Positions 7,631 to 16,011 of a stretch of 64,000 bases of DNA are shown one piece after another. The DNA lies in NCBI GenBank assembly GCA_015063885.1, contig SVTH01000008.1:1-64000 (forward strand), read 5' to 3'. The position numbers and the translations under genes were made by a program. The notes beneath the pieces were generated by a model. That model was not told where the DNA came from. It did no database searches and was given only the letters and a program-made list of their open reading frames with translations. The first letter of the stretch is position 1; the number at the start of each line of letters is the position of its first letter. This DNA is from Oscillospiraceae bacterium (GTDB taxonomy: Bacteria > Bacillota > Clostridia > Oscillospirales > CAG-382).

Positions 7631-8512
7631 GTCCACGGAGGGCTTGTTAGTCTCGGCAGTTTCCTTCAGGATCAGGCCTGCGGGGAACTGGGAAACGCCG
7701 CTGTTTTCTGCGTTGATATAAGAAGACTCGGAGATGCAGAAGGTGTTGTAGGAGGAGTAGGTGCCCACTACGTATTCGCCGCCTTCCACGACGGTGCACC
7801 AAGCGTTCTCGGCGGTCTTATAATACCAAACGGAGCCTGCGTCTGCGCTGTAGTTCAGGTACTTGCTTACCTTGCCGTCATCGGAGGTAACGGTAGAAGC
7901 GGTAACGTAGTTCTTGATATCGCCTACCATGGTGTAGAACTTGTAGCCGTCCTCAGCCTTCTCTGCGAAGAAGTCGGGGGCTTCTGCAGGATCGTTGGTA
8001 GACTTGATAAACTTATTGTCCTGGAGCTCGTGAGTAGCGTACAGAGTCTGTGCCAGGTTGGCCTGGACCAGGTAGAACTTGTATGCCACGCCTTCTTCGG
8101 GCTGGGCAACGATGTTGGAGTTATCCACGATGGGAACGATGCGCTCGTAGGTCTTGGTCTGGGTCTCCCCTGCCGCATTCTTAACGGTTGCGGTCAGCTT
8201 GTAGGGGATCTCCTCCTCGGTCTTGGAGGGGACGTCAACCGTCCAGAAGCCGGCCTTGGCGCTTTCCTTAATGGTAATCAGCTCGTTATCGGTTTCCCAG
8301 GTTACGGTAAACTCGGTGGTACCGATCAACAGCTTTCCAACTACGTCGTAGTCGGTGGGAGTGGAGTTGGCGGCATCCTTATACAGGTTGTGCAGATAGG
8401 TGACAGCCTGGGCAAGGGTGGCGCCTTCTTCTGCGGGAGCGTCATCGGAGCATGCCGCAAAGCAGCCCATGCAGAGGATCAGCCCCAAAAGAAGTGCAAG
8501 GATCTTTTTCAT
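5480..8512 (-). CDS. Large lipoprotein with six OB-like repeat domains
   Basis: The 1010-residue precursor has a signal peptide with lipobox FAAC (C21). Next come an Ig-like region (about 25-125), a unique region (about 130-285) and six related domains of about 100 residues each from residue 294 to the end. Each carries the pattern YxTPExIxNAAYxL, YTLTGxI, NVTVTI, KPIxCYRLKG, GDTITVxGxIKNYNG, FDAGCTL. The beta-rich pattern with ITVxGxIxNYNG resembles the OB-fold domains attached to secreted nucleases such as YhcR, so nucleic-acid binding is likely but inferred. A Pro/Glu/Asp-rich linker of tandem EPSEPP units separates repeats 3 and 4, and a shorter one separates 4 and 5. It is last in the operon with a thermonuclease-like lipoprotein and an ABC importer. 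Confidence 0.75.
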   Translation of the reverse strand: MKKILALLLGLILCMGCFAACSDDAPAEEGATLAQAVTYLHNLYKDAANSTPTDYDVVGKLLIGTTEFTVTWETDNELITIKESAKAGFWTVDVPSKTEEEIPYKLTATVKNAAGETQTKTYERIVPIVDNSNIVAQPEEGVAYKFYLVQANLAQTLYATHELQDNKFIKSTNDPAEAPDFFAEKAEDGYKFYTMVGDIKNYVTASTVTSDDGKVSKYLNYSADAGSVWYYKTAENAWCTVVEGGEYVVGTYSSYNTFCISESSYINAENSGVSQFPAGLILKETAETNKPSVDDVVIYETPEEIVNAVYELESGMVLSAAHVYTLTGQIISIDSAYSEQYGNVTVTIVVGDMTDKPIQCYRLKGDGADAIKAGDTITVSGILKNYNGTVEFDAGCTLDSYEAGEGFDVEIYDTPEAILNAAYALESGATLSAGNPYTLTGLITVVDTAYSEQYGNVTVTIVVGDMTDKPIQCFRLKGEGADAIKAGDTITVTGVIKNYNGKIEFDAGCTLDSYTPGDDFEVVIYETPAEILKAAYELASGETLSAGHRYTLTGVISSVDSAFSSDYGNVTVTIVVDGMTDKPIQCFRLKGDGADLIGVGDTVTVTGVIKNYNEKVEFDSGCTLDSYTLTEKPPVEEPDDPSEPPVDEPDEPSEPPVDEPDEPSEPPVEEPDEPVIYETAQEIMDAAYALKSSEKLSDGHKYTLSGVVVSVDTAYSEQYKNVTVTITVDGTDKTIQLFRLKGEGADLIKAGDAVTVEGVILNYDGKVQMNAGCEIKALVPTTPDEPDEPDTPEEPVLDTPEKIVNAAYALEKDTFLADGAEFTLTGVISSVQTPYDSNFKNVSVFIIIEGLEDKPILCYRLKGDGADTIKIGDTITVTGKIKNYNGTVEFDAGCSLDSFEVGDVEVEIYESPEAIVNAAYALGNQETLSAGHTYTLTGKITEIGTPYSEQYKNITVTITIEGCEDKPIVCYRLKGNGADALQVGDTITVSGILTNYNGTIEFTSGCTFTK

Positions 8513-8548
8513 AGCAAAATAGTCTCCTTAATTCTTGTTTCTTGACCG

Positions 8549-9874
8549 TTAGGAAACGGTTACGTCGTTGACGGAGAACAGTTTGACTTGGTATTCTCCG
8601 TTGAAATAATCGATCAGTCCCTTGACGGAAATGGTCTTGCCCCGGAAATAGGACTCGGTGATCAGATTTCCTTCTCCGTCGTACAAAACGATGGTGCGGA
8701 CAGTGAAGGTCCGGTCCCCAACCTTACAGGTCAAGGACATGGCGCCCTTGGAGGCGCTTTCTTCGTTGGAGGTGGTATACACGTCCACCACCTGCAGACC
8801 CTCCATGGAAACGGAGGTATAGATGGCAAGCTCCGCAAAACGGAAGGACTTGACCTCCTCCCCTACCGTAACGGAAACGGATTCCGTCAACAGCTGTGCG
8901 GGAGTGATGGCAACGTATGCGGGTTGGTGTCCATCGCTGATCTTTTGGATATTGGAGGGATCGTCAGGATTCATCAGGGAATACTCCAAGCCGGAGACCT
9001 GGTAGGTATTTCCCGTTTCGTAATACTGAACGGTGCCCACGATGCGGACACGGTTGCCCACGGAAAGGATCTCCAGGCCTGCGCCGTTGAGGCTGTAGCC
9101 GTAATAGACCTGCATGCCGTAGTAGAGATCCGTTTCGGGATCGTATTCCTCGATATAGACGGTATTACTGTTATTTTTAGTAATCACGCCTTCAAAGGCC
9201 ACCTTGGTATTGTCGTAGGAGGTGACGTTGAGGCGGAGCTCCTTCAGAGTCAGCTCCTGGGCTTCGCCGTAGGGGAAGTTGGGATCCTTTGCCCCGGAAT
9301 GGACGTGGAGCTTTTCCGACTTGGCCTGGTTAATGGCCGCCATACAGGTCTCGCCGTAGCGGTTGTTGGCGGAATTGGAGGCAATGGCCAGCCCCTCCTG
9401 GAGGATCTCGATGTTCAGATTCCGATAGGTCTCGGAACCGGCCTCGCGATACCACACCCAAACCAGGTAACGGTCTCCCGTAGAATCGGCGTTCCATTTT
9501 CCGTCGTCGGATTCCACGATGATGGAGGTGGCGTTTTGAAGCTTGAATTTGGTATAATTGGAGGCGGCTTTGCCCCACTCTTCGATCTTACCGGTAGACT
9601 CGGGGGTATTGATGGCAAGGTATCTCGCCTTCAAGACACCGCCGGGCATAACGGAAGCAGGAACGTGGAAATGGGTAGTATCGCCGTCGATATAGGATTT
9701 TACGGTGACCTCCTGCTTCAACGTGGGAGCGCCGTTGTCAAGGGTAACGGATGCGGCGTAGTCCACGTGGTTGTTTTCCGGTGTCTCTTCTGCGGGAGTG
9801 CAGGAAACCAGCACGGAAAGCAGGAGAAGAAGCGCCGTCAGACAGCAGGAAAGCTTCTTAAATCTGTGTTTCAT
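8549..9874 (-). CDS. Thermonuclease-like (SNase) lipoprotein with C-terminal OB-like domains
   Basis: The 441-residue precursor has a lipobox LVSC (C25). Residues about 52-200 form a staphylococcal-nuclease domain: YIDGDT (61-66, metal ligands D63/D65), ARYLAINTPES (R84 and E92 equivalent to R35 and E43 of S. aureus nuclease) and GDRYLVWVW (R135 equivalent to R87). The residue matching the calcium ligand D40 is N89. About 210-441 contain two beta-rich segments like the OB domains found in YhcR-type nucleases. Such enzymes cut DNA and RNA outside the cell. It lies 5 bases after the binding-protein gene and upstream of the OB-repeat lipoprotein in the same operon. Confidence 0.88.
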   Translation of the reverse strand: MKHRFKKLSCCLTALLLLLSVLVSCTPAEETPENNHVDYAASVTLDNGAPTLKQEVTVKSYIDGDTTHFHVPASVMPGGVLKARYLAINTPESTGKIEEWGKAASNYTKFKLQNATSIIVESDDGKWNADSTGDRYLVWVWYREAGSETYRNLNIEILQEGLAIASNSANNRYGETCMAAINQAKSEKLHVHSGAKDPNFPYGEAQELTLKELRLNVTSYDNTKVAFEGVITKNNSNTVYIEEYDPETDLYYGMQVYYGYSLNGAGLEILSVGNRVRIVGTVQYYETGNTYQVSGLEYSLMNPDDPSNIQKISDGHQPAYVAITPAQLLTESVSVTVGEEVKSFRFAELAIYTSVSMEGLQVVDVYTTSNEESASKGAMSLTCKVGDRTFTVRTIVLYDGEGNLITESYFRGKTISVKGLIDYFNGEYQVKLFSVNDVTVS

Positions 9875-9879
9875 CCGGA

Positions 9880-11322
9880 TCAGTTACCTGCCTGATACTT
9901 ACACTCGGCAACTGCGTCCTCGAAGGCCTTCTTGATCTGAGCTTCTGCGTCTGCACCCCAATCGGAGGACAGGCACTTCTGCATCAGCAGACCGACCTGG
10001 TCGCGAGCGGTGGAAGAGCCGTTGAAGGCGGGAGAGGTATAGTAAGCCTTCTCCTGCTCAAGGCAGATCTTGGCGCTGAGAGCGGAGATATAGTCGCCGC
10101 CGTCTGCCAGATCCAGGAAGCTGCCCTTGTAGATCTCATTGTCGCCTACGGACTTGATAACGGGAACGTAGCCGGACGCCATGGAGAATTCAGCCTGGAA
10201 TTCTACGGTGGTGCAAAGGTACTTCACGAACAGCCAGGATGCCATGACCTCCTGAGGATCGTTCTTCTTGAAGATACAGAGAGAGGGACCCTGAGAGATT
10301 ACCTTGGGAGCATCGGCATTCAGCTGAGGAATGGTGGCAATGCCAACCTCGAAGGGATAGGATTCGTTGACCTTATCGGGACGCTGGTGGGTTGCACCTG
10401 CGGAGGAACCGATGGACATGTAGCTGTTACCTGCCTCGGACTCTGCCTTGGTGAACAGCTCGGAGGTATAACCGCCGGAAAGCTCCTGGGTGGTTACGTA
10501 ACCCTTCTGATACCAATCTCTGAAGCGGGCAACGAAGGCACGGTTGGTCTCGTTATCGAAGAGGAAGAGGTCGTCACCGGTGGCGGAGGTATAGGCGGAG
10601 CCGGACTGCTCGCACATGGTGATGAACCAGTTGGACTCGGAGTCGTAGCCCAAGGGGATGGAGTCGGGATCGATCTCCTTGATCTGCTTGCAAACGGCTT
10701 CCAGCTCGTCCCAGGTGGTGGGAACCTTGATGCCGTGCTTATCGAAGAAGGTCTTGTTGTAGTACAGAACCTCGGTGGACTTGGAAAGAGGCATGGTGTA
10801 CATCTTACCGTCGCCAAACTGCTTGCCTTCCTCGTAGTAGCCCTTGATGAAGTCTGCGATCTGCTCGTCGGTGAGACCCAGGATGTCCTTGGAGCCGTCG
10901 GCTCTGGTGATCTCCAGGTCACTGGCAATGAGGGTATCCAGAGTGGTTACTGCCTGCGCCAGGTTGTAAAGAGCAACGTGGTCGGGATAGCAGTATGCGA
11001 TGTTGGGCTGGTTGCCGACGGTGATCTCGGTCTTGATCTGATCCCGAACGTCGTCGTAGCCGCCAACCTGCTCGTGCTGGACGGTGATGTTAGGATAAAG
11101 CTCGTTGAACTTTACGATGTAGCGATCCAGAACGTCGCGCAGGTTTGCACCCATGGTGTGGTAAAAGGTGATGGTGACGGGCTTGGAGGTGTCAAAGCCG
11201 CCCTCGGAGATGACGAAATCAGCGGCAACTCCGCCGTTGGAACCGCATCCTGCGAAAGCAAACACGCCAAGAAGCATGGTCACTGCCAAAAGGAGGGAAA
11301 CGAGGATTCTCTGTGTTTTCAC
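9880..11322 (-). CDS. ABC importer substrate-binding lipoprotein (family 1, CUT1 type)
   Basis: The 480-residue precursor has a lipobox FAGC (C26) and the opening VTITFYHTMG typical of carbohydrate-type binding proteins related to UgpB and MalE. Later family features include STEVLYYNKTFFDKHG, VPTTWDELEAVCKQ and a C-terminal helix-rich lobe. It delivers ligand to the two permeases encoded immediately upstream. Ligand cannot be deduced. The classical family binds sugars, oligosaccharides or glycerol-phosphate compounds, but co-transcription with secreted nucleases raises nucleosides, sugar phosphates or nucleotide products as candidates. Confidence 0.9.
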   Translation of the reverse strand: MKTQRILVSLLLAVTMLLGVFAFAGCGSNGGVAADFVISEGGFDTSKPVTITFYHTMGANLRDVLDRYIVKFNELYPNITVQHEQVGGYDDVRDQIKTEITVGNQPNIAYCYPDHVALYNLAQAVTTLDTLIASDLEITRADGSKDILGLTDEQIADFIKGYYEEGKQFGDGKMYTMPLSKSTEVLYYNKTFFDKHGIKVPTTWDELEAVCKQIKEIDPDSIPLGYDSESNWFITMCEQSGSAYTSATGDDLFLFDNETNRAFVARFRDWYQKGYVTTQELSGGYTSELFTKAESEAGNSYMSIGSSAGATHQRPDKVNESYPFEVGIATIPQLNADAPKVISQGPSLCIFKKNDPQEVMASWLFVKYLCTTVEFQAEFSMASGYVPVIKSVGDNEIYKGSFLDLADGGDYISALSAKICLEQEKAYYTSPAFNGSSTARDQVGLLMQKCLSSDWGADAEAQIKKAFEDAVAECKYQAGN

Positions 11323-11358
11323 GTTTGAAAATTCCTTTCGTATATAAATTTTTCTTTT

Positions 11359-12246
11359 TTAACCCTTGATACCGCTGCGGGAAACGCCCTTCATGATGTA
11401 CTTCCGCAGGAAGATGAACACCAGGAACAAAGGCAGAGAGACGATGGCTACCGCCGCCATCTGCACGGGGATGTTGACGTCTCCGGTGGAATCCGTAAAG
11501 GCGTTACGCAGACCGTTGGTGATCAGCTGGTACTTCTCGTCGTTGGCGACCAAGCGGGGCCACACGTAGGAGTTCCAGGCGCCCATCATTTTCAGGATGG
11601 TGATGGAGATGAGGGTGGGAAGCGCCAGAGGGATCATCACCTTCCACAGATACTTCAAATCACCGGTCCCGTCCACCTTGGCGGCCAGGTACAGCTCGTT
11701 GGGGATCTGCAGGAAGTTCTGCCTCAGCAGATAAATGTAGAACACGCTCACCAGGAAAGGTACGATCAGTACCGTATAAGAATCCATCCAGCCGAAGCTG
11801 TTGACCGTGGAGTAGTTAGTGATGGTGAACAGCTCACCGGGGATCATCATAGTCGCCAACAAAGCGGCGAACAGAGCGTTTTTACCGCGGAATTCCAATC
11901 TCGCAAAAGCAAAGGCGGAAAGAACGGTAATCACCAGAGAAAGCAAGGTGGAGACCAAGCCCACGTACAGGGTGTTCATAAACAGCCTGCCTAAGTTTGC
12001 CTGGTTAAAGGCGTCTACGTAGTTGCTCCAGAGGATCTCCTTGGGGAACAGAGTGGGAACGGACAGACGGTATTCGTCAATGGACTTCACGGAGGAGATC
12101 AGCATCCAATAGAAGGGGAACAGCACGATCAACGCCATGACGATCAGGAACAGGTAGACCCAAAATTTAGCAAAAAACTTTGCAACCGTCTGATGGGAGG
12201 AGACCTTTTGCAGGTCTTTGGCGTGCATGGTTTTGTTTTCTGACAT
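11359..12246 (-). CDS. CUT1 ABC transporter permease (MalG/UgpE-like)
   Basis: This 295-residue protein has six membrane segments and the cytoplasmic EAA loop, seen as LYLAAKVDGTGDLKYLWKV, which docks on the ATPase. It pairs with the permease encoded 12 bases upstream to form the channel. N- and C-terminal extensions are short, as usual in this subfamily. It lies between the first permease and the binding lipoprotein in the operon. Confidence 0.94.
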   Translation of the reverse strand: MSENKTMHAKDLQKVSSHQTVAKFFAKFWVYLFLIVMALIVLFPFYWMLISSVKSIDEYRLSVPTLFPKEILWSNYVDAFNQANLGRLFMNTLYVGLVSTLLSLVITVLSAFAFARLEFRGKNALFAALLATMMIPGELFTITNYSTVNSFGWMDSYTVLIVPFLVSVFYIYLLRQNFLQIPNELYLAAKVDGTGDLKYLWKVMIPLALPTLISITILKMMGAWNSYVWPRLVANDEKYQLITNGLRNAFTDSTGDVNIPVQMAAVAIVSLPLFLVFIFLRKYIMKGVSRSGIKG

Positions 12247-12258
12247 GTCGCATCCTCC

Positions 12259-13200
12259 TTAATAATGGGTCTTCTTTTTGCTGACGTACAGGTTGATCAT
12301 GGTCACCACGAAAATGATGCCGAAGAGGATCAACGCTGCCGCACTCGCTCTTCCCTGCTGGGTGGAAAGAGAATCGTAGATAAAGCCCACCATGGTATTC
12401 AGACGGCCGGCATCCCCTGCGGGGCCCATGTGCTCGCCGAAGATACCGACGATGGAGGAATACTCCTTGAAGCCGCCGATGAAGCCCGTGATGACCACGT
12501 AAGCCAGCATGGGAGACAAGAGAGGAACCGTGATCTTGGTGAAGACTCTTCTGCGGCTGGTGCCGTCAACGCGGGCGGCATCGTAATACTGCTTGTTGAT
12601 GCTCTGCAAGCCGCCCAGAAGGATCAGGATCTTAAAGGGCAGGGCGTTCCACACGATGTACACCACCATAACGGTGATATTGGCGGCGTAGGTGGAGCCT
12701 GCGTTGATCCAGTTCACGGCGGAGCCGCCGAAAAACTCGATGACGTTGTTGATGATGCCCGCCGTAACGACGATCTCGTTCTCTCCTCCGAAGGCGGAGC
12801 CAACCATGTTGAACATGGCGGCAAACACCATGCCGATGGCGATGGAGTTGGTTACGTAGGGCAGGAAGAAAACGGTCTGCAAAAAACGCTGCAAAGGCTT
12901 GATCGCGTTCAGACAGACTGCGATCAAAAGGGCAAGGAACGTAGACAGCGGTACTGTAAGCACCGTCAGCAGCATGGTGTTGCCCAAGCAATCCAAAAAG
13001 GCGTTGTATTCCAGCACCTGCTTAAAATTTCCGATGCCGAAGTTGTATACCTTACCGCCCACAACGGCCATGCTGTTGTAGTTTTCCAAAAACGCCATGC
13101 GGACGGTGTTGATAATGGGCCAAACGGTGAAGATCAGAAGTAGAATGATGGCAGGCGAAAGGTAAAGCCACGCCTTCCATTTATGTTTGCTTTCAACCAT
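12259..13200 (-). CDS. CUT1 ABC transporter permease (MalF/UgpA-like)
   Basis: This 313-residue inner-membrane protein starts with a short cytoplasmic tail followed by WLYLSPAIILLLIF, typical of UgpA/LacF-type permeases. It has about six membrane helices and an EAA loop (YYDAARVDGTSRRRVFTK). Spacing of 13 bases from the ATPase gene and 12 from the next permease indicates one transcript. Confidence 0.94.
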   Translation of the reverse strand: MVESKHKWKAWLYLSPAIILLLIFTVWPIINTVRMAFLENYNSMAVVGGKVYNFGIGNFKQVLEYNAFLDCLGNTMLLTVLTVPLSTFLALLIAVCLNAIKPLQRFLQTVFFLPYVTNSIAIGMVFAAMFNMVGSAFGGENEIVVTAGIINNVIEFFGGSAVNWINAGSTYAANITVMVVYIVWNALPFKILILLGGLQSINKQYYDAARVDGTSRRRVFTKITVPLLSPMLAYVVITGFIGGFKEYSSIVGIFGEHMGPAGDAGRLNTMVGFIYDSLSTQQGRASAAALILFGIIFVVTMINLYVSKKKTHY

Positions 13201-13213
13201 AAAGCCTCACCTC

Positions 13214-14305
13214 TCAAAAGCGGATGCGGGTCTCGTCCTCGGCGGAGAACAGGAAGACCTTATGAGGCTTGAGGGAATAGCGGACGGTCTCCCCTGCGGA
13301 AACCTTGTTATCCGCATCAATGATGGCGCGAATCACGGGAGAAACGGCGTTTTCATGGCGGCAGACGACGCTGACGTCGCGGCCCATGACCTCCACGCTG
13401 TTCAAGCCGCAGACCAGAGGACCGTTTTCATCCAGGATGAAGCCCTCGGGGCGGATGCCCACCGTTACGTCCCTGTCCTCTACGCCGGGAACGTCCAGTA
13501 CGGGAGAATCGCCGATGTACAGCTTCCCGCCCGAAACTTTGCCGGAGAAGACGTTGATGGGAGGCGTGCCGAGGAATTTGGCGACGAACAGGTTGGTAGG
13601 ATCGTCGTAGACCTCCTGGGGCTTGCCGATCTGCTGGACAACGCCCAGCTTCATCACAACGATGAGGTCGGAGATGCTCATAGCCTCTTCCTGGTCGTGG
13701 GTAACGAAGATAGTGGTGATGCCGGTATCCTTCTGAATACGGCGGATCTCCTCGCGGGTCTGAAGACGGAGACGGGCATCCAGGTTGGAAAGAGGCTCGT
13801 CCAAGAGAAGCACCTTGGGCATCTTTACAAGAGCACGGGCGATGGCAACTCTCTGCTGCTGGCCGCCGGAAAGCTCGCTGGGTTTTCTGTCCATCAGGTC
13901 GTCGATCTGCACCAGCTTTGCGGCCTCGTAGGCACGCTCGATCATCTTCTCCTTGGGCAGTCTGTCCTCCCCTTTCAAATTCTGCAAGGGGAACAGGATG
14001 TTCTGCTTTACCGTCATGTGGGGATACAGAGCGTAGTTCTGGAACACGAGACCAACGCCGCGGTTTTCCGCAGACAGCTCGGTCACGTCGTCGTCACCGA
14101 AGAAGATCTTACCGCCGGAGGGCTTCTGCAAGCCGCTGATCATGTACAGCGTAGTACTTTTGCCGCAACCGGAGGGACCCAAAAGCCCCACCAGCTTACC
14201 GTCGGGGATCTCGAAGGTGAAGTCGTTGACGGCAATTACTTCCTGGTTGGATTTCTTGCCGCGCCCGGGGAAAATTTTTGTCAGGTTCTGCAAAAGAATT
14301 TTCAT
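13214..14305 (-). CDS. ABC transporter ATPase (MsmK/UgpC family)
   Basis: The 363-residue protein has Walker [10 protein letters not shown] (43-51), the signature LSGGQQQR, Walker [13 protein letters not shown], and a C-terminal TOBE/MOP-type domain of about 120 residues as in sugar-type importers. It powers the two permeases encoded just downstream. Its start overlaps the stop of the RDD gene (ATGA), so it is translationally coupled. Having its own ATPase argues that this importer does not depend on a shared MsmK elsewhere. Confidence 0.95.
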   Translation of the reverse strand: MKILLQNLTKIFPGRGKKSNQEVIAVNDFTFEIPDGKLVGLLGPSGCGKSTTLYMISGLQKPSGGKIFFGDDDVTELSAENRGVGLVFQNYALYPHMTVKQNILFPLQNLKGEDRLPKEKMIERAYEAAKLVQIDDLMDRKPSELSGGQQQRVAIARALVKMPKVLLLDEPLSNLDARLRLQTREEIRRIQKDTGITTIFVTHDQEEAMSISDLIVVMKLGVVQQIGKPQEVYDDPTNLFVAKFLGTPPINVFSGKVSGGKLYIGDSPVLDVPGVEDRDVTVGIRPEGFILDENGPLVCGLNSVEVMGRDVSVVCRHENAVSPVIRAIIDADNKVSAGETVRYSLKPHKVFLFSAEDETRIRF

Positions 14306-15093
14306 ACCGTTTCGTCGTTCCTTTTATGTGGATTTTCAGTTTCGATTTGATTGACCTGCTCTGCGTGGAGCTTGGTCTTATACGCCAGGAGGTCTTCGGG
14401 GGTATCGAAGATCATTTGGCTTGCCAGATCCACCGTCACGGTGTGGGCAAGCTTATCATGGATAAGGGTACGTCCCTTGGTAAACGCCAGGAGAAACAGC
14501 TGTACCGCAAGCAGGATGCCGATGAGCAACGTGCCTCCGAAGCCAAGGAAGCCCAGGAAGATCATCAAAGCAACGTACACGGGCACCATGGTCTCCAAAG
14601 CGAATTTCCCGAGAACCGTACGGGCAAACATCAACACGGAGGTGACCTTGACGCCCCCCTCCTGCATCACGGCGATGCCAAAGATCTTTTTGCCCAGGGT
14701 CTGGCCGTTTCCGAACAGGAGCGGCACCAGGAATTCCAAGAGAAGAAATGCGATCAGTAAGGAAAAGGTGACCATCAAAAAGGTAAGATTGATCATCATA
14801 CCGTAGGCGTAACGGGCGTCGGCATCCTCATTCAAGGCGAGGAGAGCGTCGTCGTAGACGGCCTTCTCTTCTTCCGATAAGGCGTTGTAGTCCTCCTCCG
14901 TAAGATCGAAGGAGACGCCGAATTCCTTTTCGACGGCTTCGTAACGCCCCGCAAGAGCTTCGGAATGGGTATCGTATCTGAAGAGCACGGACATCAGGAG
15001 GGCGGCACCCACCGCCAGGGTGAACAGCAGGATCAGATCCAGCGTTGCTGCGGAGATCCGCTTCCAAAGATTCGCTTTTTGTAAGTCAAGCAT
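14302..15093 (-). CDS. RDD-family membrane protein
   Basis: The ATG at 15093 is chosen because AAAGGAG lies seven bases upstream. The 263-residue protein begins with LWKRISAATLDLILLF, the form taken by the RDD motif region (aromatic-Arg-x2-Ala-x2-Asp). It has a first membrane helix, an extracytoplasmic loop of about 60 charged residues, and a later pair of helices after the NGQTLGKKIFGI motif shared by RDD proteins. The family is implicated in ion exchange in some bacteria, but the role here is unknown. It is first in the operon leading to the ABC importer and secreted nucleases. Confidence 0.8.
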   Translation of the reverse strand: MLDLQKANLWKRISAATLDLILLFTLAVGAALLMSVLFRYDTHSEALAGRYEAVEKEFGVSFDLTEEDYNALSEEEKAVYDDALLALNEDADARYAYGMMINLTFLMVTFSLLIAFLLLEFLVPLLFGNGQTLGKKIFGIAVMQEGGVKVTSVLMFARTVLGKFALETMVPVYVALMIFLGFLGFGGTLLIGILLAVQLFLLAFTKGRTLIHDKLAHTVTVDLASQMIFDTPEDLLAYKTKLHAEQVNQIETENPHKRNDETV

Positions 15094-15141
15094 ATCTTGC
15101 TCCTTTCTGCAAAGCGGGGTCACGCTATAACTAACCGATTC

Positions 15142-15170
15142 ATTTTAGCACAAAATGTCGAAAGAATCAA
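15142..15170 (-). promoter_or_regulatory. Promoter of the RDD-ABC-nuclease operon
   Basis: TTGATT (15165-15170) and TAAAAT (15142-15147) on the minus strand have a 17-base spacer, about 50 bases before the RDD start. No operator palindrome is obvious. Confidence 0.8.
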
Positions 15171-15216
15171 CAGTTTTTTTAAAGTTCGGGCACAATTTTT
15201 GCCGAAAACTTCTCCC

Positions 15217-15245
15217 TTGACAGGAAGGAGATGGTGTGATATACT
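15217..15245 (+). promoter_or_regulatory. Promoter of the HAD phosphatase gene
   Basis: TTGACA (15217-15222), a 17-base spacer and TATACT (15240-15245) lie just upstream of the ribosome site AAAGGAGG (15252-15259). It diverges from the ABC operon promoter. Confidence 0.88.
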
Positions 15246-15267
15246 GCTTGCAAAGGAGGCGTGTATC

Positions 15268-15960
15268 ATGCACAAGCTGTTGGTTTTCGATCTGGACGGT
15301 ACACTTGCGCCCATTGGCAAAGGCGCTTTGCCCGAGACCGTGGACAAGCTGAAGAAGCTGGAACGGAAGGGGCACCAAATTGCCCTTTGCTCCGGGAAGC
15401 CCACCTATTACCTTTGCGGTATTTTACGCCAATGGGAGCTGAATTCTCCCATTATGATCGGCGAAAACGGCGGGGTATTTCAGTTCGGCGTTGATCTGCC
15501 GCCAAAGAGGTTTGAGATCTTTCCCTATGGAGAGGTTGCAGAGAAGCAGTTGAAAACACTTCGGAAGCGCATCGACGATGCATGGAAGGCTTCCCTGTGG
15601 TACCAACCCAACGAGGTCGCTTTGACGCCGTTTCCTTACAATGAAGCCTGCTTTGAAGGCATTCAGACTATTTTGGATTCCCATCCCGAGGATCTCACCG
15701 AGCTTGCTGTGTACAGACAGATCGATTGCTTTGACATCCTGCCCAAAACCATCAGCAAGGCGGAAGGTGTTGCGTATTTGGCTTCCCTGCTGGGAGTATC
15801 CCCGGTAGACGTTGCCGCAATAGGCGACGGGGTGAACGATCTGCCCATGTTTGAATACGCCGATCTTTCCATTGGCATCGGTAACGGTGTGGCGGGAAAG
15901 GCGGATCTTTCCTTCGATACCATCGGAGAAGCGTTGGATCGTCTTTTGGAAGAGACGTAA
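15268..15960 (+). CDS. HAD-superfamily phosphatase (Cof/SPP-like, type IIB)
   Basis: The ATG at 15268 follows AAAGGAGG. An in-frame extension upstream has no ribosome site and would cover the promoter. The 230-residue protein has the nucleophile motif DLDGT (D8, D10), a serine/threonine-motif region ALCSGKP, and motif IV IGDGVNDLPMF. The cap sits between motifs II and III. The family dephosphorylates sugar phosphates and similar metabolites; the substrate is unknown. Confidence 0.85.
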   Translation: MHKLLVFDLDGTLAPIGKGALPETVDKLKKLERKGHQIALCSGKPTYYLCGILRQWELNSPIMIGENGGVFQFGVDLPPKRFEIFPYGEVAEKQLKTLRKRIDDAWKASLWYQPNEVALTPFPYNEACFEGIQTILDSHPEDLTELAVYRQIDCFDILPKTISKAEGVAYLASLLGVSPVDVAAIGDGVNDLPMFEYADLSIGIGNGVAGKADLSFDTIGEALDRLLEET

Positions 15961-15970
15961 AAGAGAATAA

Positions 15971-16010
15971 GCCATCCTCCCCCGACAAGCGGCGGCGAAG
16001 GATGGCTTTT
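15971..16010 (+). terminator. Terminator after the HAD phosphatase gene
   Basis: GCCATCCT (15971-15978) pairs with AGGATGGC (15999-16006), followed by TTTTTT. The structure also lies just beyond the stop of the convergent gene at 16012. Confidence 0.88.
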
Positions 16011-16011
16011 T

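Noticed and set aside
5441-8545. Very long plus-strand open frame (1034 codons) opposite the OB-repeat lipoprotein
   Set aside because: It is a shadow of the repeat-containing gene. The minus-strand frame has a signal peptide, ribosome site and recognisable domains, and the plus frame has none.
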